A DNA stretch of 64,000 nt. Source: Dermacentor variabilis (Eukaryota > Arthropoda > Arachnida > Ixodida > Ixodidae). The DNA lies in the NCBI RefSeq assembly GCF_050947875.1, contig NC_134573.1:31270115-31334114 (forward strand), given 5' to 3'. Below, piece by piece: positions 1-10,892 of the stretch (positions within the stretch are counted from its first letter, which is position 1; every line of letters begins with the position of its first letter). Made by a program: the position numbers and the translations under genes. The notes beneath the pieces were generated by a model. The model did not search any database, had not been told where the DNA came from, and saw only the letters and a program-made list of their open reading frames with translations.

Positions 1-460
1 GACGTAACGAGCGACGTCGGCGTTCAGACGCGGCCAGTAATACCTTTCCGAGGTAGCCAGTTGTTGGATCGTCATGTAGGGCGTACAGTATTTCTGGAGG
101 CAGCACTGCCGGAACAAAAAAAACGTAGCTGGCGCGGACTGTTGAGAAGTTCTTCTTTACGAGCAAGTTGTTTTGTAATGTGAACGAAGACAATCTGCGC
201 TTAAAGGCCCCAGGTACTACGTCCGTGTTCCATTCCAAACACTCGACCAGACCTTTCAGCTCCGGGTCTGCTTGTTGCTGTTTAGTGAAATCTTCTGCGC
301 TTATTATTCCGAGGAAGGCGTCGTCATTCTCGTCGTGTTCCGGCGGGAGATCGATGGGGGCGCGTGATAGGCAGTCGGCGTCGGAGTGTTTTCGTCCGGA
401 CTTGCAGATTACCGTGACGTCATATTCTTGTAGTCTGAGGCTCCACCTCGCCAGCCGTCC
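1..460 (-). pseudogene. Gypsy-1 RNase H tail, spacer and integrase zinc-finger start
   Basis: The frame continues past the TGA with GRLARWSLRLQEYDV and HSDADCLSRAP, the usual end of the Gypsy RNase H/tether region. A spacer follows, then the beginning of the integrase HHCC region near the window start. There a small deletion and frameshift is evident: PTTGYLG in one frame is followed within a few codons by YYWPRLNADVARYV in another, with the expected intervening residues missing. The catalytic integrase domain lies to the left of the window. Noncoding now; assigned by position and motif. Confidence 0.75.
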
Positions 461-1162
461 TCAAGGGTCCTTTAAGTTAGCTAGCCAACACAACGCGTCA
501 TGGCCGCTGACGACATTGAATGGCCTGCCATATAGGTAAGGGCGGAATTTTGCTGTAGCCCAAATGATGGCGAGGCATTCCTTTTCAGTCGTAGAATAAT
601 TGCCTTCCGCTTTCGACAGCGACCGGCTAGCACAAGATATCACCCGTTCATGTCCGTCTTTCTTCTGGACCAGGACGGCACCGAGGCCTAGGCTTCTGGC
701 GTCTGTGTGTATTTCGGTATCGGCGTCTTCGTCGAAATGTGCCAGTACCGGCAGTTACTGCATGCGTCGTTTTAATTCTTCAAATGCGTCGGCCTGCGGC
801 GTTTCCCATTTGAACTCGACATCAGATTTGGTTAGATGCGTTAGCGGCTCAGCGGTGCGCGAAAAGTCCCTGACAAAGCACCTGTAGAAGGCGCACATGC
901 CAAGGAATCTACGCACTGCCTTCTTGTCGATGGGCTGCGGGAACTTTGCGATGGCAGCTGTTTTTTGCGGGTCGGGGCGTACTCCGGATTTGCTGATGAC
1001 GTGGCCTAGGAACAGAAGCTCTTCGTAAGCGAAGCGGCACTTTTCAGGCTTTAGAGTGAGCCCTGATGATTTGATGGCCTCTAGCACTGTTGCAAGCCGC
1101 ATAAGGTGATCGTCGAAATTTTCGGGGAAAACAACGACGTCATCCAAGTATACGAGACAGGT
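461..1162 (-). pseudogene. pol: Gypsy-1 reverse transcriptase end and RNase H
   Basis: Same frame as the preceding RT piece. It starts with TCLVYLDDVVVF, holding the catalytic YLDD, and continues through the RT thumb/connection (LKPEKCRF, LGHVISKSGV, RRFLGMCAFYR). A TAA at 755-757 interrupts the join to RNase H, which begins [12 protein letters not shown]. The RNase H keeps the first Asp (HTDA) and the Glu of TTEKECLAI. The third acidic residue, normally in a TDHHAL-type motif, reads SGHDAL here, so the catalytic Asp appears lost. A TGA at 461-463 ends the stretch. Three stops and a lost acidic residue make it a pseudogene. Confidence 0.88.
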
Positions 1163-2355
1163 CTACCACTTCAATCCTGCTAAAACCGTGTCCATGACGC
1201 GCTGGAACGTTGCAGGGGCCGAGCACAGTCCGTATGGCATAACCTTGAACTCGTAGAGGCCGTCTGGGGTGATAAAGGCGGTCTTTTCGCGATCTCTTTC
1301 GTCGACGTCTATTTGCCAGTAGCCAGACTTGAGGTTCATCGACGAGAAGTATTTAGCGTTGCAGAGCCGATCCAATGCGTCGTCTATTCGTGGGAGGGGG
1401 TATACGTCCTTTTTCGTGGTCTTGTTCAGACGACAATAATCGACGCAGAAACGTAGGGTTCCGTCATTTTTCTTCACCAGGACAACAGGAGATGCCCACG
1501 GGCTTATCGACGGCTGGATGATGTCGTCGCGGAACATTTCGTCGACTTGTTGCCAAATAGCTTCACGTTCTCGCGTCGAAATTCGGTAAGGGCTCTGGCG
1601 GAGTGGTTGAGCGCACTCTTCGGTTATTATGCGATGCTTTGCAACAGGTGTTTGTCGAATCTTCGATGAAGTCGAAAAGCAGTCCTTGTATCGTCGGAGA
1701 AGACTTCTAAGCTTTTGCTGCTTGCTCGTGGGGAGACTTGGATTTACGTCGAAGTCTGGTTCGGAGACTATGGTCGGCGGGGTAGATGCTGCAGAATCTG
1801 AGAGGACAAAGGCATTGCTCGTTTCCAGAATTTCCTCGATGTACGCGATTGTCGTGCCCTTGCTGATGTGCTTGAACTCTTTGCTGAAGTTGGTTAGCAT
1901 CACTTCCGTTTTCTCTCCGTGGAGTCGAGCGATCCCTCTTGCGACGCAAATTTCACTGCCTAGGAGTAGGCGTTGGTCACCCTCGATGACGCCTTCTACG
2001 TCGGCAGGTGTTTTGGTGCCGACGGAAATGACAATGCTGGAGCGGGGCGCGGTGCTGACTTGACTTTCGACCACGCTTAAGGCGTGCTGACTACGAGAGC
2101 TCTCCGGCGGTAACGCCTGATCTTCGGACAGGGCTATTCACTTCATCTTCAGGTCGATGACTGCGCCGTGTTGGTTTAGGAAGTCCATGCCGAGAATGAC
2201 GTCGCGTGAACATTGCTGGAGGATAATGAAGGTGACAGAATAAGTCCGGTCATGAACGGTAATTCTTGCCTTGCAGAATCCAGTCGGCGTAATCAGGTGT
2301 CCTCCAGCGGTCCGAATTTGAGGGCCTTCCGATGCAGTCTTAACCTTCTTCAACT
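1163..2355 (-). pseudogene. pol: Gypsy-1 protease C-terminal half and reverse transcriptase
   Basis: Continuation of Gypsy-1 Pol after the LINE. Bases 2355-2138 encode the protease C-terminal half, with CSRDVILGMDFLNQHGA as the conserved C-terminal protease motif. An in-frame TGA follows at 2138-2140, then the frame continues through the linker into reverse transcriptase. Visible RT motifs are SPWASPVVLVKKNDG, LRFCVDYCRLN (normally YRRLN), the block around KSGYWQIDVDE, and MPYGLCSAPATFQRVMD. An amber codon at 1163-1165 stops the frame 4 codons before the YLDD active-site box. Family: Ty3/Gypsy RT, which copies element RNA to DNA in the particle. Confidence 0.9.
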
Positions 2356-2465
2356 GGGCGGCGATGATGATGATGATAGCAACTTTAGTGTACCGCCGGA
2401 TAAGGAGGTCCCTACTCCCCGTCCCCGGCACACAGGCCTTGGGGACGGGTCCGGAACCTCCGCGA

Positions 2466-3311
2466 TTAGTAGCAAGCAAAGAGGCCTTGACTCTTCGCGG
2501 CTTCTTCCGCCAGGCGGATGGCGTGTTGCTGTGGAGTAGGGTCCTCGCTCCGCAGCAGGGCTTCCCAGGCCTCTCTATAATTTATGTTTGCTTTAGCGCC
2601 TGGTGAGCTAGCGCATTCCCAGATTATGTGATCGAGGGTCCCTCTCGCCCCACATTGTTTGCACTCATCGTTTTCTCTATCATGCATAACATGGTATGCC
2701 CAGACCGGGTTTACGAAGTTCCCAGCTTGCAGGCGCCGCCATGCGACTGCCTCTCAGTTGTTTAGACTTTTATCCGGTGGTGGCACCAGTCTCCTGCGCA
2801 GCCGATAATTTTCGACAATCTCCGCATAATTTTGCAGACGCTCGTCCATGTTCCGGCAGTCGGGCGGTTCCACAGCCACCCGGAAGTAGACAGTTCGGGC
2901 TAACTCGTGGGCCGCCTCGTTGCCAGGAACGGACGCGTGTGCAGGGGTCCAAATTAGGCTAATTTTTCTGTTCAGCCGTCTACTGGCCAGAACCCTTGCC
3001 GCTTCCGGCGAGATCCTACCCTGTCCAAAATTCCAGATGGCCGTTTTGCTATCGCTAATTATGAAATTTGCTTCCGTTCCCATGCAAGCGAGCGCTATCG
3101 CAACTTCTTCAGCCGTTTCCGAATTGCGGCTTCTAATGGTGGCGGCCGATACGGGGGCATCTCGGCCGTCGACCACCGAGGCAACCGCCGCACCCGACTT
3201 GCCACTTGCCGCGTCTGCGTACGCAACCGACTTGCTGTCCATTGAATCAAAGCGTGTGATTAGTGCTTCTGCTCTCTTTTCCCTCCTCTCCGTGTTGAAT
3301 ATGGGATGCAT
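2466..3311 (-). pseudogene. LINE ORF2, RNase H domain and terminal zinc knuckle
   Basis: RNase H of the LINE, shifted in frame relative to the preceding RT piece. Four acidic/His signatures are visible: VAYADAASGKSG (first Asp), ETAEEVAIALA (Glu), FIISDSKTAIWNF (second Asp) and IWTPAHASVPGNEAAHELA (His and last acidic). A further frame change near 2750 leads to CKQCGARGTLDHIIWEC at 2687-2466, the cysteine/histidine motif found at the C-terminus of RNase H-bearing LINE ORF2 proteins. The end of the ORF, LFACY, lies about 100 bases before the (ATC)n tail, so the 3' UTR is short. Confidence 0.88.
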
Positions 3312-5230
3312 GTTACGAGGGAGGGGGGAATGATTACATTTTCTCGGCAGTCCAACGGGATGTTTGTCTTGCCTCGCAGTTCCCTATCTGTTTGCAGGCC
3401 TACCATTTCGAGGATAGCTCTGCCCATGGTCGTTTGGCTTAATCTTTCGAGCTGCGAAATTCTGACACCCTCCGCTTTTTCGTCCCAGGTATGGTGCACT
3501 CCCATAGAGAGGAGCTTCTCCGTGGAGGCGGTAATTGGTAAGCCTAAGGCCCTTTTTATGCACCGTCGAATGAGCGAGTCGAGTTTCCGCCTCTCCTCTA
3601 ACCTGATGTTTAAGAAAGGCGTGGCATAGCAGACGCGGCTTATTACGTATGCTTGGGTTAGCTTAAGCAAGCTTCTTTCCTTCAGGCCTCGTCCTTTAAG
3701 CGCGACCCTTCTAAATATGCCAAGTGCTTGTGTGGCAAATCCCTCTAGATTTTTGGTTGTCCCATCATTATATCCGTTTTCCCGCATGAAAAGTCCTAAG
3801 ATTCTGATTTGGTTTACCCTTGGGACTGGTTTCCCCTCTACTTTAATGTCAAATTCTCAGCTACGCTTGCACCGGAGCGACTGTGGATTGTAGACGAATA
3901 ACTCCGATTTTCGCGGAGAGCACGAGAGACCCCTACTGGCCGCATAGTCCACGACAGTGTCCGCCTCCGCCTGGAGGCGCTCCTCGATGCTCGCATCGCT
4001 CCCCTGTTTGGCCCAGAGGGTGATGTCATCCGCATACATACTGAAATTTAGCCCCTGTATGCTTCTCAGAGCTTCGGGGAGGCCCCTCATCGCCAAGTTG
4101 AAGAGGAACGGGGAAGAACCGAGCCCTGCGGCGTGCCCTGCTTCCTAATTTCAGTGTAGGAGATTCAATATCTTGGAACTTCAAGCAGGCAGTTCTGTCT
4201 GACAAAAAGACCTTAACATAAACGAATGTTCGCGCGCCTACACCGATTTCTTGGAGACCGTGGAGTATCGCTTTGTGTTTAACATTATAAAAATCCTTTG
4301 TCAAGTCCAGGCCGAGGATTACCTTGGCGTCTCTAGAACGTGAGTCGATTATGTCATGTTTTAGTCGGAGCATCACGTCCTGCGTGCACAAGCCCGGTCG
4401 GAAGCCGATGATCTCGTGCGGCCACAGGTCGTTCTGCTCCATAAAGTGCGGCAGTCTGGTCTGGACTACGCGCTCCTTCAATTTCCCCATGCATGAGGCT
4501 AGGGAAATGGGTCTTAGGTTTTCTAGTTTAGGCGGTTTGCCCGGCTTTGGAATTAGGATCACGTTTGCAATCTTCCACTGGTGTGGCAGGTGGCCTTTAG
4601 TCCAAATTTCTTGCATGTACTCCGTCAGAGCACTGATGGGCCCGGGGCTGATTTGGTTTTTAGTCCCAATATTACTGCCCTAACTTCCGCCTCCGTGATG
4701 GGTGCGTCGAGCTCCTCATTTGGAGCTCCATCATACTCCGGGAGGGAGGTGCTATGCGTATCACCAATGTACATGGTGATTAGTTTGTCCATAAATTCCG
4801 CGTCTGTACCTTCATATGCGTGCCTGGTCTTTGATAATCTAATTCCCGATAGGGTTTTCGAATTGGTCGGATCTAATAGGTGTCTCAGCAGACCCCACGT
4901 TTTGGACAGGCTCATGCCCCTCTCCATCTCGTCGCATCTGCTGCACCAATTCTGTTCGCATAATTTGATTGCGTAATTTTCAATTTCTGTGTTCTGTCTA
5001 CCAATCCGCCTTCTAAGATTACGGTTCCATTTTCACTACTTTAGTCTTCGCTCCATACCACGTTTTGCGTCCCACATGTGAAGCAGTTTGCTATCGACTA
5101 TTTCCAGGCCATCGTCCCCTTCAAGCGTCTTGGTTGCCTTTTCAACGTGACGCGCGGTGACCTCCGTCCATTTCTCTATGTTTGTGGTTTTCCCTGTGGC
5201 AGCTTTCTCTCGCTTCTCCCTAAATAATCC
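3260..5230 (-). pseudogene. LINE ORF2, reverse transcriptase domain
   Basis: Broken LINE RT. The finger region is in 4927-4625 (ending in the KSAPGPSVL area, normally KxxGPDG) and, after a frameshift, 4616-4150, with WKIANVILIPKPGKPP, NLRPISLASCMGK and GLDLTKDFYNVKH. Another frameshift near 4140 disrupts the GxPQGSVLSPFLF block. The frame resumes in 4100-3857 with FSMYADDITLW, the catalytic YADD box near 4025-4045. The thumb and connection are in 3787-3260 (ISRVCYATPFLN, LDSLIRRCIKRALGLP). At least three frame changes are needed to read it through, so it is inactive. Confidence 0.88.
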
Positions 5231-5925
5231 CTATTCGGTGATCCTCGGTTGACGCGCACGACGCGTCTTCACCCCTTCTTTAAGGGTCGAGGCCAGAATG
5301 AAATGATCACTCCTGAAATTGAGCTCCGAGTTTTTCCAATTCAGATCTGTCATATTTTTGGAAAAGGTCAGGTCAGGGGAGGTGTCTGCGCACACGCTGT
5401 TACCCACCCTGGTCCGACTGCTAGGGTCCGTGTGGAAGGTGAGTCCTAGCTCGTGCGCGTCCTCCCATAGCTGCCTACCTTTTGGATCTTGTTTAGCGTA
5501 ACCCCATTCCGGATGCGCTGCATTAAGGTCACCGACTACTAGCAGGGGATTATTCCCGGCTGCCTGAATAGCTTTGCGAAAGATGGCCCTGAATCGCACC
5601 TTTCTCTGCTGTGGAGTACTGTACAAGTTTAATAGGAACGCGCTCGGTTCCTCTTTTCGTCCCGTAATAATTTCCAGAAGCACTGCCTCAATGTCTCTCG
5701 AGTTGATTTCGTGCACGATTGCCGCAATATTCCTCTTAATAAACGTAGTGACGCGAGATTTCTCACCCCTGTCACTTGAAAAAGCTTGGTATCCCGAGAG
5801 TTGTGCTGGTTTGCCCGTCTCCTACAGGGCTATAGCTAGCGGTTTCTCATCGAATAGCGTCAAGTACTGTTGCACTAACGCTCGCTTGCGTTGGAAGCCG
5901 CGACAGTTCCACTGCCAGATTAAAG
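5231..5925 (-). pseudogene. LINE ORF2, AP-like endonuclease domain
   Basis: Endonuclease/exonuclease/phosphatase fold that nicks target DNA for target-primed reverse transcription. It begins ESLIWQWNCRGFQ near 5925, typical of the first strand of LINE endonucleases. An amber codon replaces the residue before ETG, normally a catalytic-loop QETG motif. The rest is open from about 5815 to 5231 and shows VVGDLNAAHPEWG, DLTF and RSDHFIL, the conserved catalytic and metal/phosphate-binding motifs. The stop at 5231-5233 separates it from the RT region. No good start codon is obvious at its head, so translation may depend on ORF1. Confidence 0.88.
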
Positions 5926-5927
5926 AC

Positions 5928-7502
5928 TCACTTTGCGCGCCTCTGGCCGTGTTGGAGCTGGTCGAGTTGTTCCTCCGCTTTTAGTTGCCATTCTCCGATG
6001 GCTACTAATTCTGCCCTTTGCTTTTGTGCTTCATCCGTAAGGGATTGGATCTGGCTTTGAGTCTGCTGTATTGCTCCCATAATTTGGGGCATGAAAGAAT
6101 CAAATTTAGCTTCGATTTTTGCTTCTAATCTTTTCTCTAGTGCCACCAACGGATCAACGACTTCCCCTTTGCGTTTCATTGGGGGTGGTCTAGCCGATTC
6201 GATAATCATATTTTCCTCGTCCGGTGCCCCAGGCTGCATGGGAGTCGCAGCCGTAGGGACCGAGCGGGTTGGTTTCTATACCAATTTTGGTTGCGCGTTG
6301 TGGTTGGAGGGGGACCCCGTACACGCCTGTAATTTTGGTCTAGGCAACTCTTGAGTGAGCTTATTAATGACCTCTTTAAGCTCCCCAACCTCTTTCCGTA
6401 ATTTGTCGATCTCCTCATCTTTCTTATCTTTTGCCTGGGAAACCCCACTGCCAAAGCTTACATTGTTTAGGTCCCTGCTCTGCTTCCGCTTCATAGTCCA
6501 TGGGTGCGCCGGGTCCCTGGGGCTCGATCTCCCTCTTTGTCTGGATCCGGAGCGCCCCCTGGTGCGGGACCGCGAACGGCCACACTGCTGGTGCCCTCCG
6601 GTGGTCTCGTCCAGCCTCGGAAAGGAGTTGGTTCTGACGCGAAAGTCCTCGTTTCCGCGCCTGACCTTGGAACAACCCCTGGGATTCACCTCGGCAGTCG
6701 CTCCGGCTTGCTGGTGCTGCTTCTGAAGTTGCTGCTATAGCATGTTGATGTTTCGTTCCCACTGCATCTTCTTCACCTCGTAAGGAACACGGTAGAGTTC
6801 TCTACATTTTCTGTCACCGAGCGGGTGTCCTTTCCCACACAGTTGGCACTTGGGTTCACACAAATGGTCTTGTGGTGGTTGCTCCATGCCACAGCCACGA
6901 CACTTCACATTCGTGGGGTCCGGGCAGACGTCCTCGCGGTGTCCGAGCCGCCCGCAGGCATTACAAACTTCGTACTTCTTGCGGTAGATTACGCAGCGTT
7001 GCGCCACGGCCGTAAGTCTCACACACCGCGGCACCTCTTTGTCTTCGAACAGTATTAAAACCGTCCTCGACTTTCTTTCGAGTCGTCGTACTCCCAGGAC
7101 TTGAGGATTCCCGTAGATTTGCAGCCTTTTCAAGATATCTGCGTCCGAGAAGGACAAAGGGACTTCATGCACGACGCCTTTTCCGCAGTCCTCCGGCATA
7201 GCGACGTACGTAGTCATTTGAATTTTTTCCCCTTCGAACACGAGGAGCTTCAAGTCGGCGTATTTTCGCTTCCTTTCCGCGCTGATAGTAGCGACTAGAA
7301 TGTAATGTTGCTTCACATACATCAAGATGACGTCCTCTCCGGCAGCGTCTGGACTGACGCCAGCCGCCCTAAGTATTACGCCTGCCAAATACGCACTTCC
7401 GTATTTCATTAGACGTACGAGACCACCGTGCGGCCTAATGACTACTTTCTCGGCGCCGTCCGGAAGTCGGGCAAATTGCCTTTCAACCGACTTAGCCGCC
7501 AT
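5928..7502 (-). pseudogene. LINE ORF1 (Gag-like, three CCHC knuckles)
   Basis: Nucleic-acid-binding ORF1 protein that coats LINE RNA. It starts at ATG 7502 (MAAKSVERQF) and stays in one frame to 5928, with two in-frame amber codons: 6735-6737 after NINML and 6276-6278 after QPKLV. The middle carries three zinc knuckles in a row, CNACGRLGHREDVC, CRGCGMEQPPQDHLC and CQLCGKGHPLGDRKC. The C-terminal part is Ser/Arg rich and then coiled-coil like (EEIDKLRKEVGELKEVINKL and a second heptad region ending EEQLDQLQHGQ). Without the two stops it would be about 520 residues. ORF2 begins just after or overlapping its end near 5925. Confidence 0.88.
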
Positions 7503-7871
7503 CTTCCTCCCTGCGAGCTTTCGGCGGCTCGCTGCCGTTGCATATGGCGTGCCTCGTTGTTCATTTCTTCTTTCTAACGTACCATTGCCCCGGCACGTTT
7601 AATTCTTGCGGATCGATCTCCGTACCTTATACGGTCTCCATCATAGTCTTCGAGCTGAGCCTCCGCCGCCGCCGGTCGCTTCTCGTCGCTGTGTCGAGCC
7701 TTAGGCTTAGCTCACCATGCAGCGCGTCGAACACTTCAAAGTCTCAATATCGTGGGAGAACAAGGGCCCACCTTGGAAAAATGGATATCCACGGTGTCCA
7801 TTCGTCGAGTGCTGTTGATTCTAGCTAGAAACCAAGACCGTCGAATCCAACTTGTGCACGAGCGGCCGTTG

Positions 7872-8305
7872 TCGACGGAGTAATGGGCCCCTGTGTCGAC
7901 TAAGGCGGTGACTGCGTGGCCGTCGAGAAGCACGTCGAGGTAGGTGGTTTTTTGCCTTGCGTTACAGTTAGGTCTAGGCGTCGGATCTCGGCGGTGTCGC
8001 GTTAACCTGTGGGTGGTATGGGACGTCGTCAGGTCGGCTTTCGTTGTCGTATCCTTTGCTTTCACACTTCGTCGGGACGGCGGCACGTCGTTATGTTGTC
8101 GAGGTAGTTTCTTCGGCGTCTTCGTCGGCGGCGGATGATCTTCGTCAGTTCGACGAACAGCAACCGCACCTACATCGGTTGCTGCTTTTAGTTTTCTGGA
8201 TATGGACTCGCTGAACGGCCCCGGGCTGGGCCAGTGTATGGTCAGCGCTGCGGCGACAGGTAGCGGCCTGGTGACGGTGAACGGGACGGTAGTCGAGGGC
8301 TCCAC
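7872..8305 (-). pseudogene. Gypsy-1 protease, N-terminal half
   Basis: Start of the Gypsy-1 pol frame. A proline-, arginine- and threonine-rich linker leads into an aspartic protease whose active-site triad is visible in ALVDTGAHYSV (residues about 136-146 of this frame). The protein then diverges from any protease-like sequence, and the expected continuation (flap and ILGMDFL motif) is found on the far side of the LINE at 2138-2355. I place the break just after the codons for HYSV, near 7872. The stretch 7735-7871 is open in this frame but is not recognisably protease; it may be LINE 5' UTR or a filler at the junction. Confidence 0.8.
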
Positions 8306-9366
8306 TGAGCAGCGGCGAGGTACTCGGCAATATCGCGAGATCGTTCGCCAGTCTGTGGTCGCGGCGCGTTAACGGCGAACCCTCGGAGTTCCATCTCCGG
8401 GTATGGGCATCGGCGGTAGATGTGCCCGGCTTCTCCGCAGTGATAGCAAAGCGGACGGCGGTCGGGGGCGCGCCAAATGTCGGTCTTCCTTGGAATGCCG
8501 CGTGGGGTGACGGGTTTGCGCGCTGGCGGCGGGGATGGTGGTGGACGACGGCACTGTGTCGTCACTGGGAACTGCCATAGGCGCGGAGGGCGAACGTGAC
8601 TGCGGGCTACAGCGGCGTATGTCATCGCTTGCGGCTGAGGCTGCGGCGATTGAGGGGCTACTCCGATTTGTTGGAGCTCCTCACGTACGACGTCGGCAAT
8701 AGAAGCCACTTGAGGCTGTGATGAATGCAACAGCTTCTGTAGCTCCTCCCGCATGGCCGCTCGGATAATCTCGCGCAGGTCGTCGGTGGCCAGTGACTGA
8801 ACTCCGGCGTAGTTTATCGAATTCGTGCGGCGGTTGAATTGCCGGTTCCGCATTTCCAGTGTCTTCTCCATGCTAGTGGCCTCGCGAAGAAACTCGTCGA
8901 CAGTCTTCGGTGGGCTTCGTACCATACCAGCGAAAAGTTCTTCCTTTACACCACGCATCAGTAGCCGGACTTTCTTTTCCTCGGACATTTCCGGATCGGT
9001 GTGGCGGAATAGGCGGCTCATTTCTTCTGTAAAAATCGCGGTGGTCTCATTAGGCAGCTGCACTCGGGTTTCCAGTAGTGCTTGGGCTCGTTCTCGGCGT
9101 ACGACGCTAGTATATGTCTGCAGGAAGCTGCTTCGGAAAAGGTCCCAGGCCGTTAAGGTGGCTTCTCTGCTCTCGAAGCACGTCCTGGCAGCGTCTTCCA
9201 ATGCGAAGATGACATGTCGCAGTTTGTCGTCGCTGCTCCAGCTGTTAAATTCAGCGACCCTCTCATACGTCTCGAGCCAGATTTCCGGGTCCTCGAATGT
9301 TGAACCGCGGAACGTCGGGGGCTCCCTGGGCTGCTGCAGCACGACGGGGGACGCTGGGGCTGCCAT
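8242..9366 (-). CDS. gag: Gypsy-1 Gag (open, 374 aa)
   Basis: Retrotransposon Gag, the structural protein that packages element RNA in cytoplasmic particles. The ORF starts at ATG 9366, the first ATG of this frame after the LTR and leader, and is uninterrupted. Residues about 20-200 form an alpha-helical capsid-like region with the PTFRGSTFEDPEIWLETYE start typical of arthropod Gypsy Gag. Residues about 230-300 are proline rich. A single CCHC zinc knuckle, CYHCGEAGHIYRRC, lies at residues 307-320, and the C-terminus is Ser/Arg/Pro rich. The pol frame overlaps the last 64 bases, suggesting Pol expression by ribosomal frameshifting. It is the only fully open retroelement protein of this element. 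Confidence 0.9.
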   Translation of the reverse strand: MAAPASPVVLQQPREPPTFRGSTFEDPEIWLETYERVAEFNSWSSDDKLRHVIFALEDAARTCFESREATLTAWDLFRSSFLQTYTSVVRRERAQALLETRVQLPNETTAIFTEEMSRLFRHTDPEMSEEKKVRLLMRGVKEELFAGMVRSPPKTVDEFLREATSMEKTLEMRNRQFNRRTNSINYAGVQSLATDDLREIIRAAMREELQKLLHSSQPQVASIADVVREELQQIGVAPQSPQPQPQAMTYAAVARSHVRPPRLWQFPVTTQCRRPPPSPPPARKPVTPRGIPRKTDIWRAPDRRPLCYHCGEAGHIYRRCPYPEMELRGFAVNAPRPQTGERSRDIAEYLAAAQWSPRLPSRSPSPGRYLSPQR

Positions 9367-9550
9367 TGGGGTGGACTGCTGGCAATCTTCCTGCTCGTCT
9401 CAGGTACAAGTCTGTGCTCTGGGGCAGTCCTTGCAGTCGGTGGCTTGCACGCTGGTCTTGGGCGATGTTGGTTTTGTCCTCGGGCTTCGGGCTTGGATCG
9501 CGGCTTTGCGGGGGCGTTCGGTACATGAACGCACAAGCACCTTCACCAGA

Positions 9551-9968
9551 TGTCACGTGGTGGTGACGTTGAATAACACAGTTGCAATACTGTGAAAGAA
9601 CACACTAACCTTTATTGAGCGAACGTGTGCCCAAAAAACAGGCTACACTTATAGCACAACGATACGGGCGAACACGGTCGGCGATCGTCGAAAGTCTGAT
9701 CAACGGGTCAAGCGCGTCGGCTTTTATACATCAATCGTCGAACGTTCCAGACTAATTGTTGGGACCCGCGCGCTTTCCACAAAGTTCTACACCATTCGCG
9801 CCACGCGATGAAATCAGATAGCTCAAGGTTCGGCGACAACAGACAGCGGATAGAAGCATCAATAACTTTCCGGAAACTTCGGGTACATGCAGGTGCATCC
9901 CGCGCTGTTTGATAGGATTTGTTAGGCGGCGAAACGTGGTCGCCCGATAAATATAAGTGCACATGTCA
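9551..9968 (-). repeat. 5' LTR of Gypsy-1
   Basis: On the minus strand the LTR begins TGACATG at 9968 and ends GTGACA at 9551, TG...CA in form. It holds a TATA-like ATGTATAAAAG near 9720-9732 and an AATAAA signal near 9611-9616, giving a plausible U3-R-U5 order. The next bases inside the element read TCTGGTGAAGG, where a primer-binding site would be; I did not match it to a tRNA. No second LTR is in the window, so the ends are inferred from motifs and from the position of gag. Confidence 0.65.
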
Positions 9969-9985
9969 TTATATATATATATATA

Positions 9986-10083
<98 letters not shown>
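9969..10083. repeat. (AT)n microsatellite
   Basis: Almost pure AT dinucleotide repeat with one GA interruption near 9986, directly bordering the Gypsy-1 LTR. The right border is the sequence CGCAGGGCGTTT, a motif that also follows two other microsatellites (near 11090 and 11741). Confidence 0.95.
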
Positions 10084-10084
<1 letters not shown>

Positions 10085-10892
10085 GCAGGGCGTTTCTGCT
10101 AATTTTAGCCGAGTGTAAACTCTATGCATTCTATGACGACGCGACTAAATGCATGTTGCTTACTTTTGTATGCAGCCTGTCGCGCTATTTTTGTATTTTG
10201 CTTAATTAGCTCATTAGTCCAGGATATTTAACCACCTTCTGAAGCAAGGAAGGTAGGAAAGAAATTCCAATTAGAAAGTTGCAGAGCAGTTGGCAATACG
10301 TCCGGATAAAGTTTCTGTCTTTTTATCTGCTAAGTATTAGTGTTACTCATCTAACTGCGGATGCCCGCGAGATACGAAAAAACACCGAGTGGCTTGCCCA
10401 CCTGCGAGTCGTGATTGCGCTGCTTCTAAGCCTTCCGCGCACAAACGAACATAGCATTTAACCGTTGTGAACAGCCGTCTGCTTATCGCCATCATTAACC
10501 GCAGCGAGGGAAGCACGTCGCAGGCATCAACACGACAGCCAAAACCTTCGTCACTTCCCTGTCGCCTTTTAAGCAGCAACACACCCTGCTCGATGCTAAG
10601 GTGGTTTGGGAGCTCTGCAAGCACGGCGCGCAAGCGGGTATGTCAGATATTTTTTTTTGTTTCGCGGGCATCTGAAGTAAGCTGAAAAACAATAACACTC
10701 AATAGATAGAAAGTTAGAAATTGCCTTATCAGACGTTTTACAAAGTGCTCTAGAACTTTCTAAATGAAAGTTTTCGCCTTTGTTGCTTCAGAATGGCTAA
10801 TTTTCTTCACTAATTAACAAATTAAGAAAAATACAAGAATAGCGTGACACAATGCATGACAAATGAGCAACATGCATTTTGTCGTATCGTCT

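Larger units (their letters stand above)
2363..7735 (-). mobile_element. I-like non-LTR retrotransposon (LINE-1 of this window), nearly full length
   Basis: Minus-strand LINE inside the Gypsy-1 protease. Read 5' to 3' it has ORF1 with three CCHC knuckles, then ORF2 with an AP-like endonuclease, reverse transcriptase with a YADD box, RNase H, and a C-terminal CCHC-like knuckle. This domain set fits the I/LOA/Ingi group of LINEs with RNase H. The 3' end is a short (ATC)n tail at about 2363-2380 abutting the resumed protease. The 5' boundary is uncertain, between about 7735 and 7872, because I could not find a clean target-site duplication. Several stops and frameshifts disable both ORFs. Confidence 0.88.
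1..9968 (-). mobile_element. Ty3/Gypsy-1 LTR retrotransposon, 5' part, interrupted by a LINE
   Basis: Minus-strand Gypsy-type element read from its 5' LTR at the right (9551-9968) through gag, protease, reverse transcriptase, RNase H and the start of integrase. It runs off the left edge, so the rest of integrase and the 3' LTR are not visible. The gene order gag-PR-RT-RH-INT is that of classical Ty3/Gypsy. A non-LTR element (about 2363-7735) is inserted inside the protease, which resumes after it in the same orientation. Pol carries in-frame stops at 2138-2140, 1163-1165, 755-757 and 461-463, so this copy cannot make a full Pol. The 5' LTR directly abuts an (AT)n microsatellite. Confidence 0.9.

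Noticed and set aside
168..539. Plus-strand ORFs in 1-9600 (for example 168-539, 1629-2063, 8825-9595)
   Set aside because: Antisense shadows of Gypsy-1 and the LINE; no known domain and the minus-strand frames carry the motifs.
9752..10209. ORFs rich in Tyr/Ile
   Set aside because: Translation of the (AT)n microsatellite.
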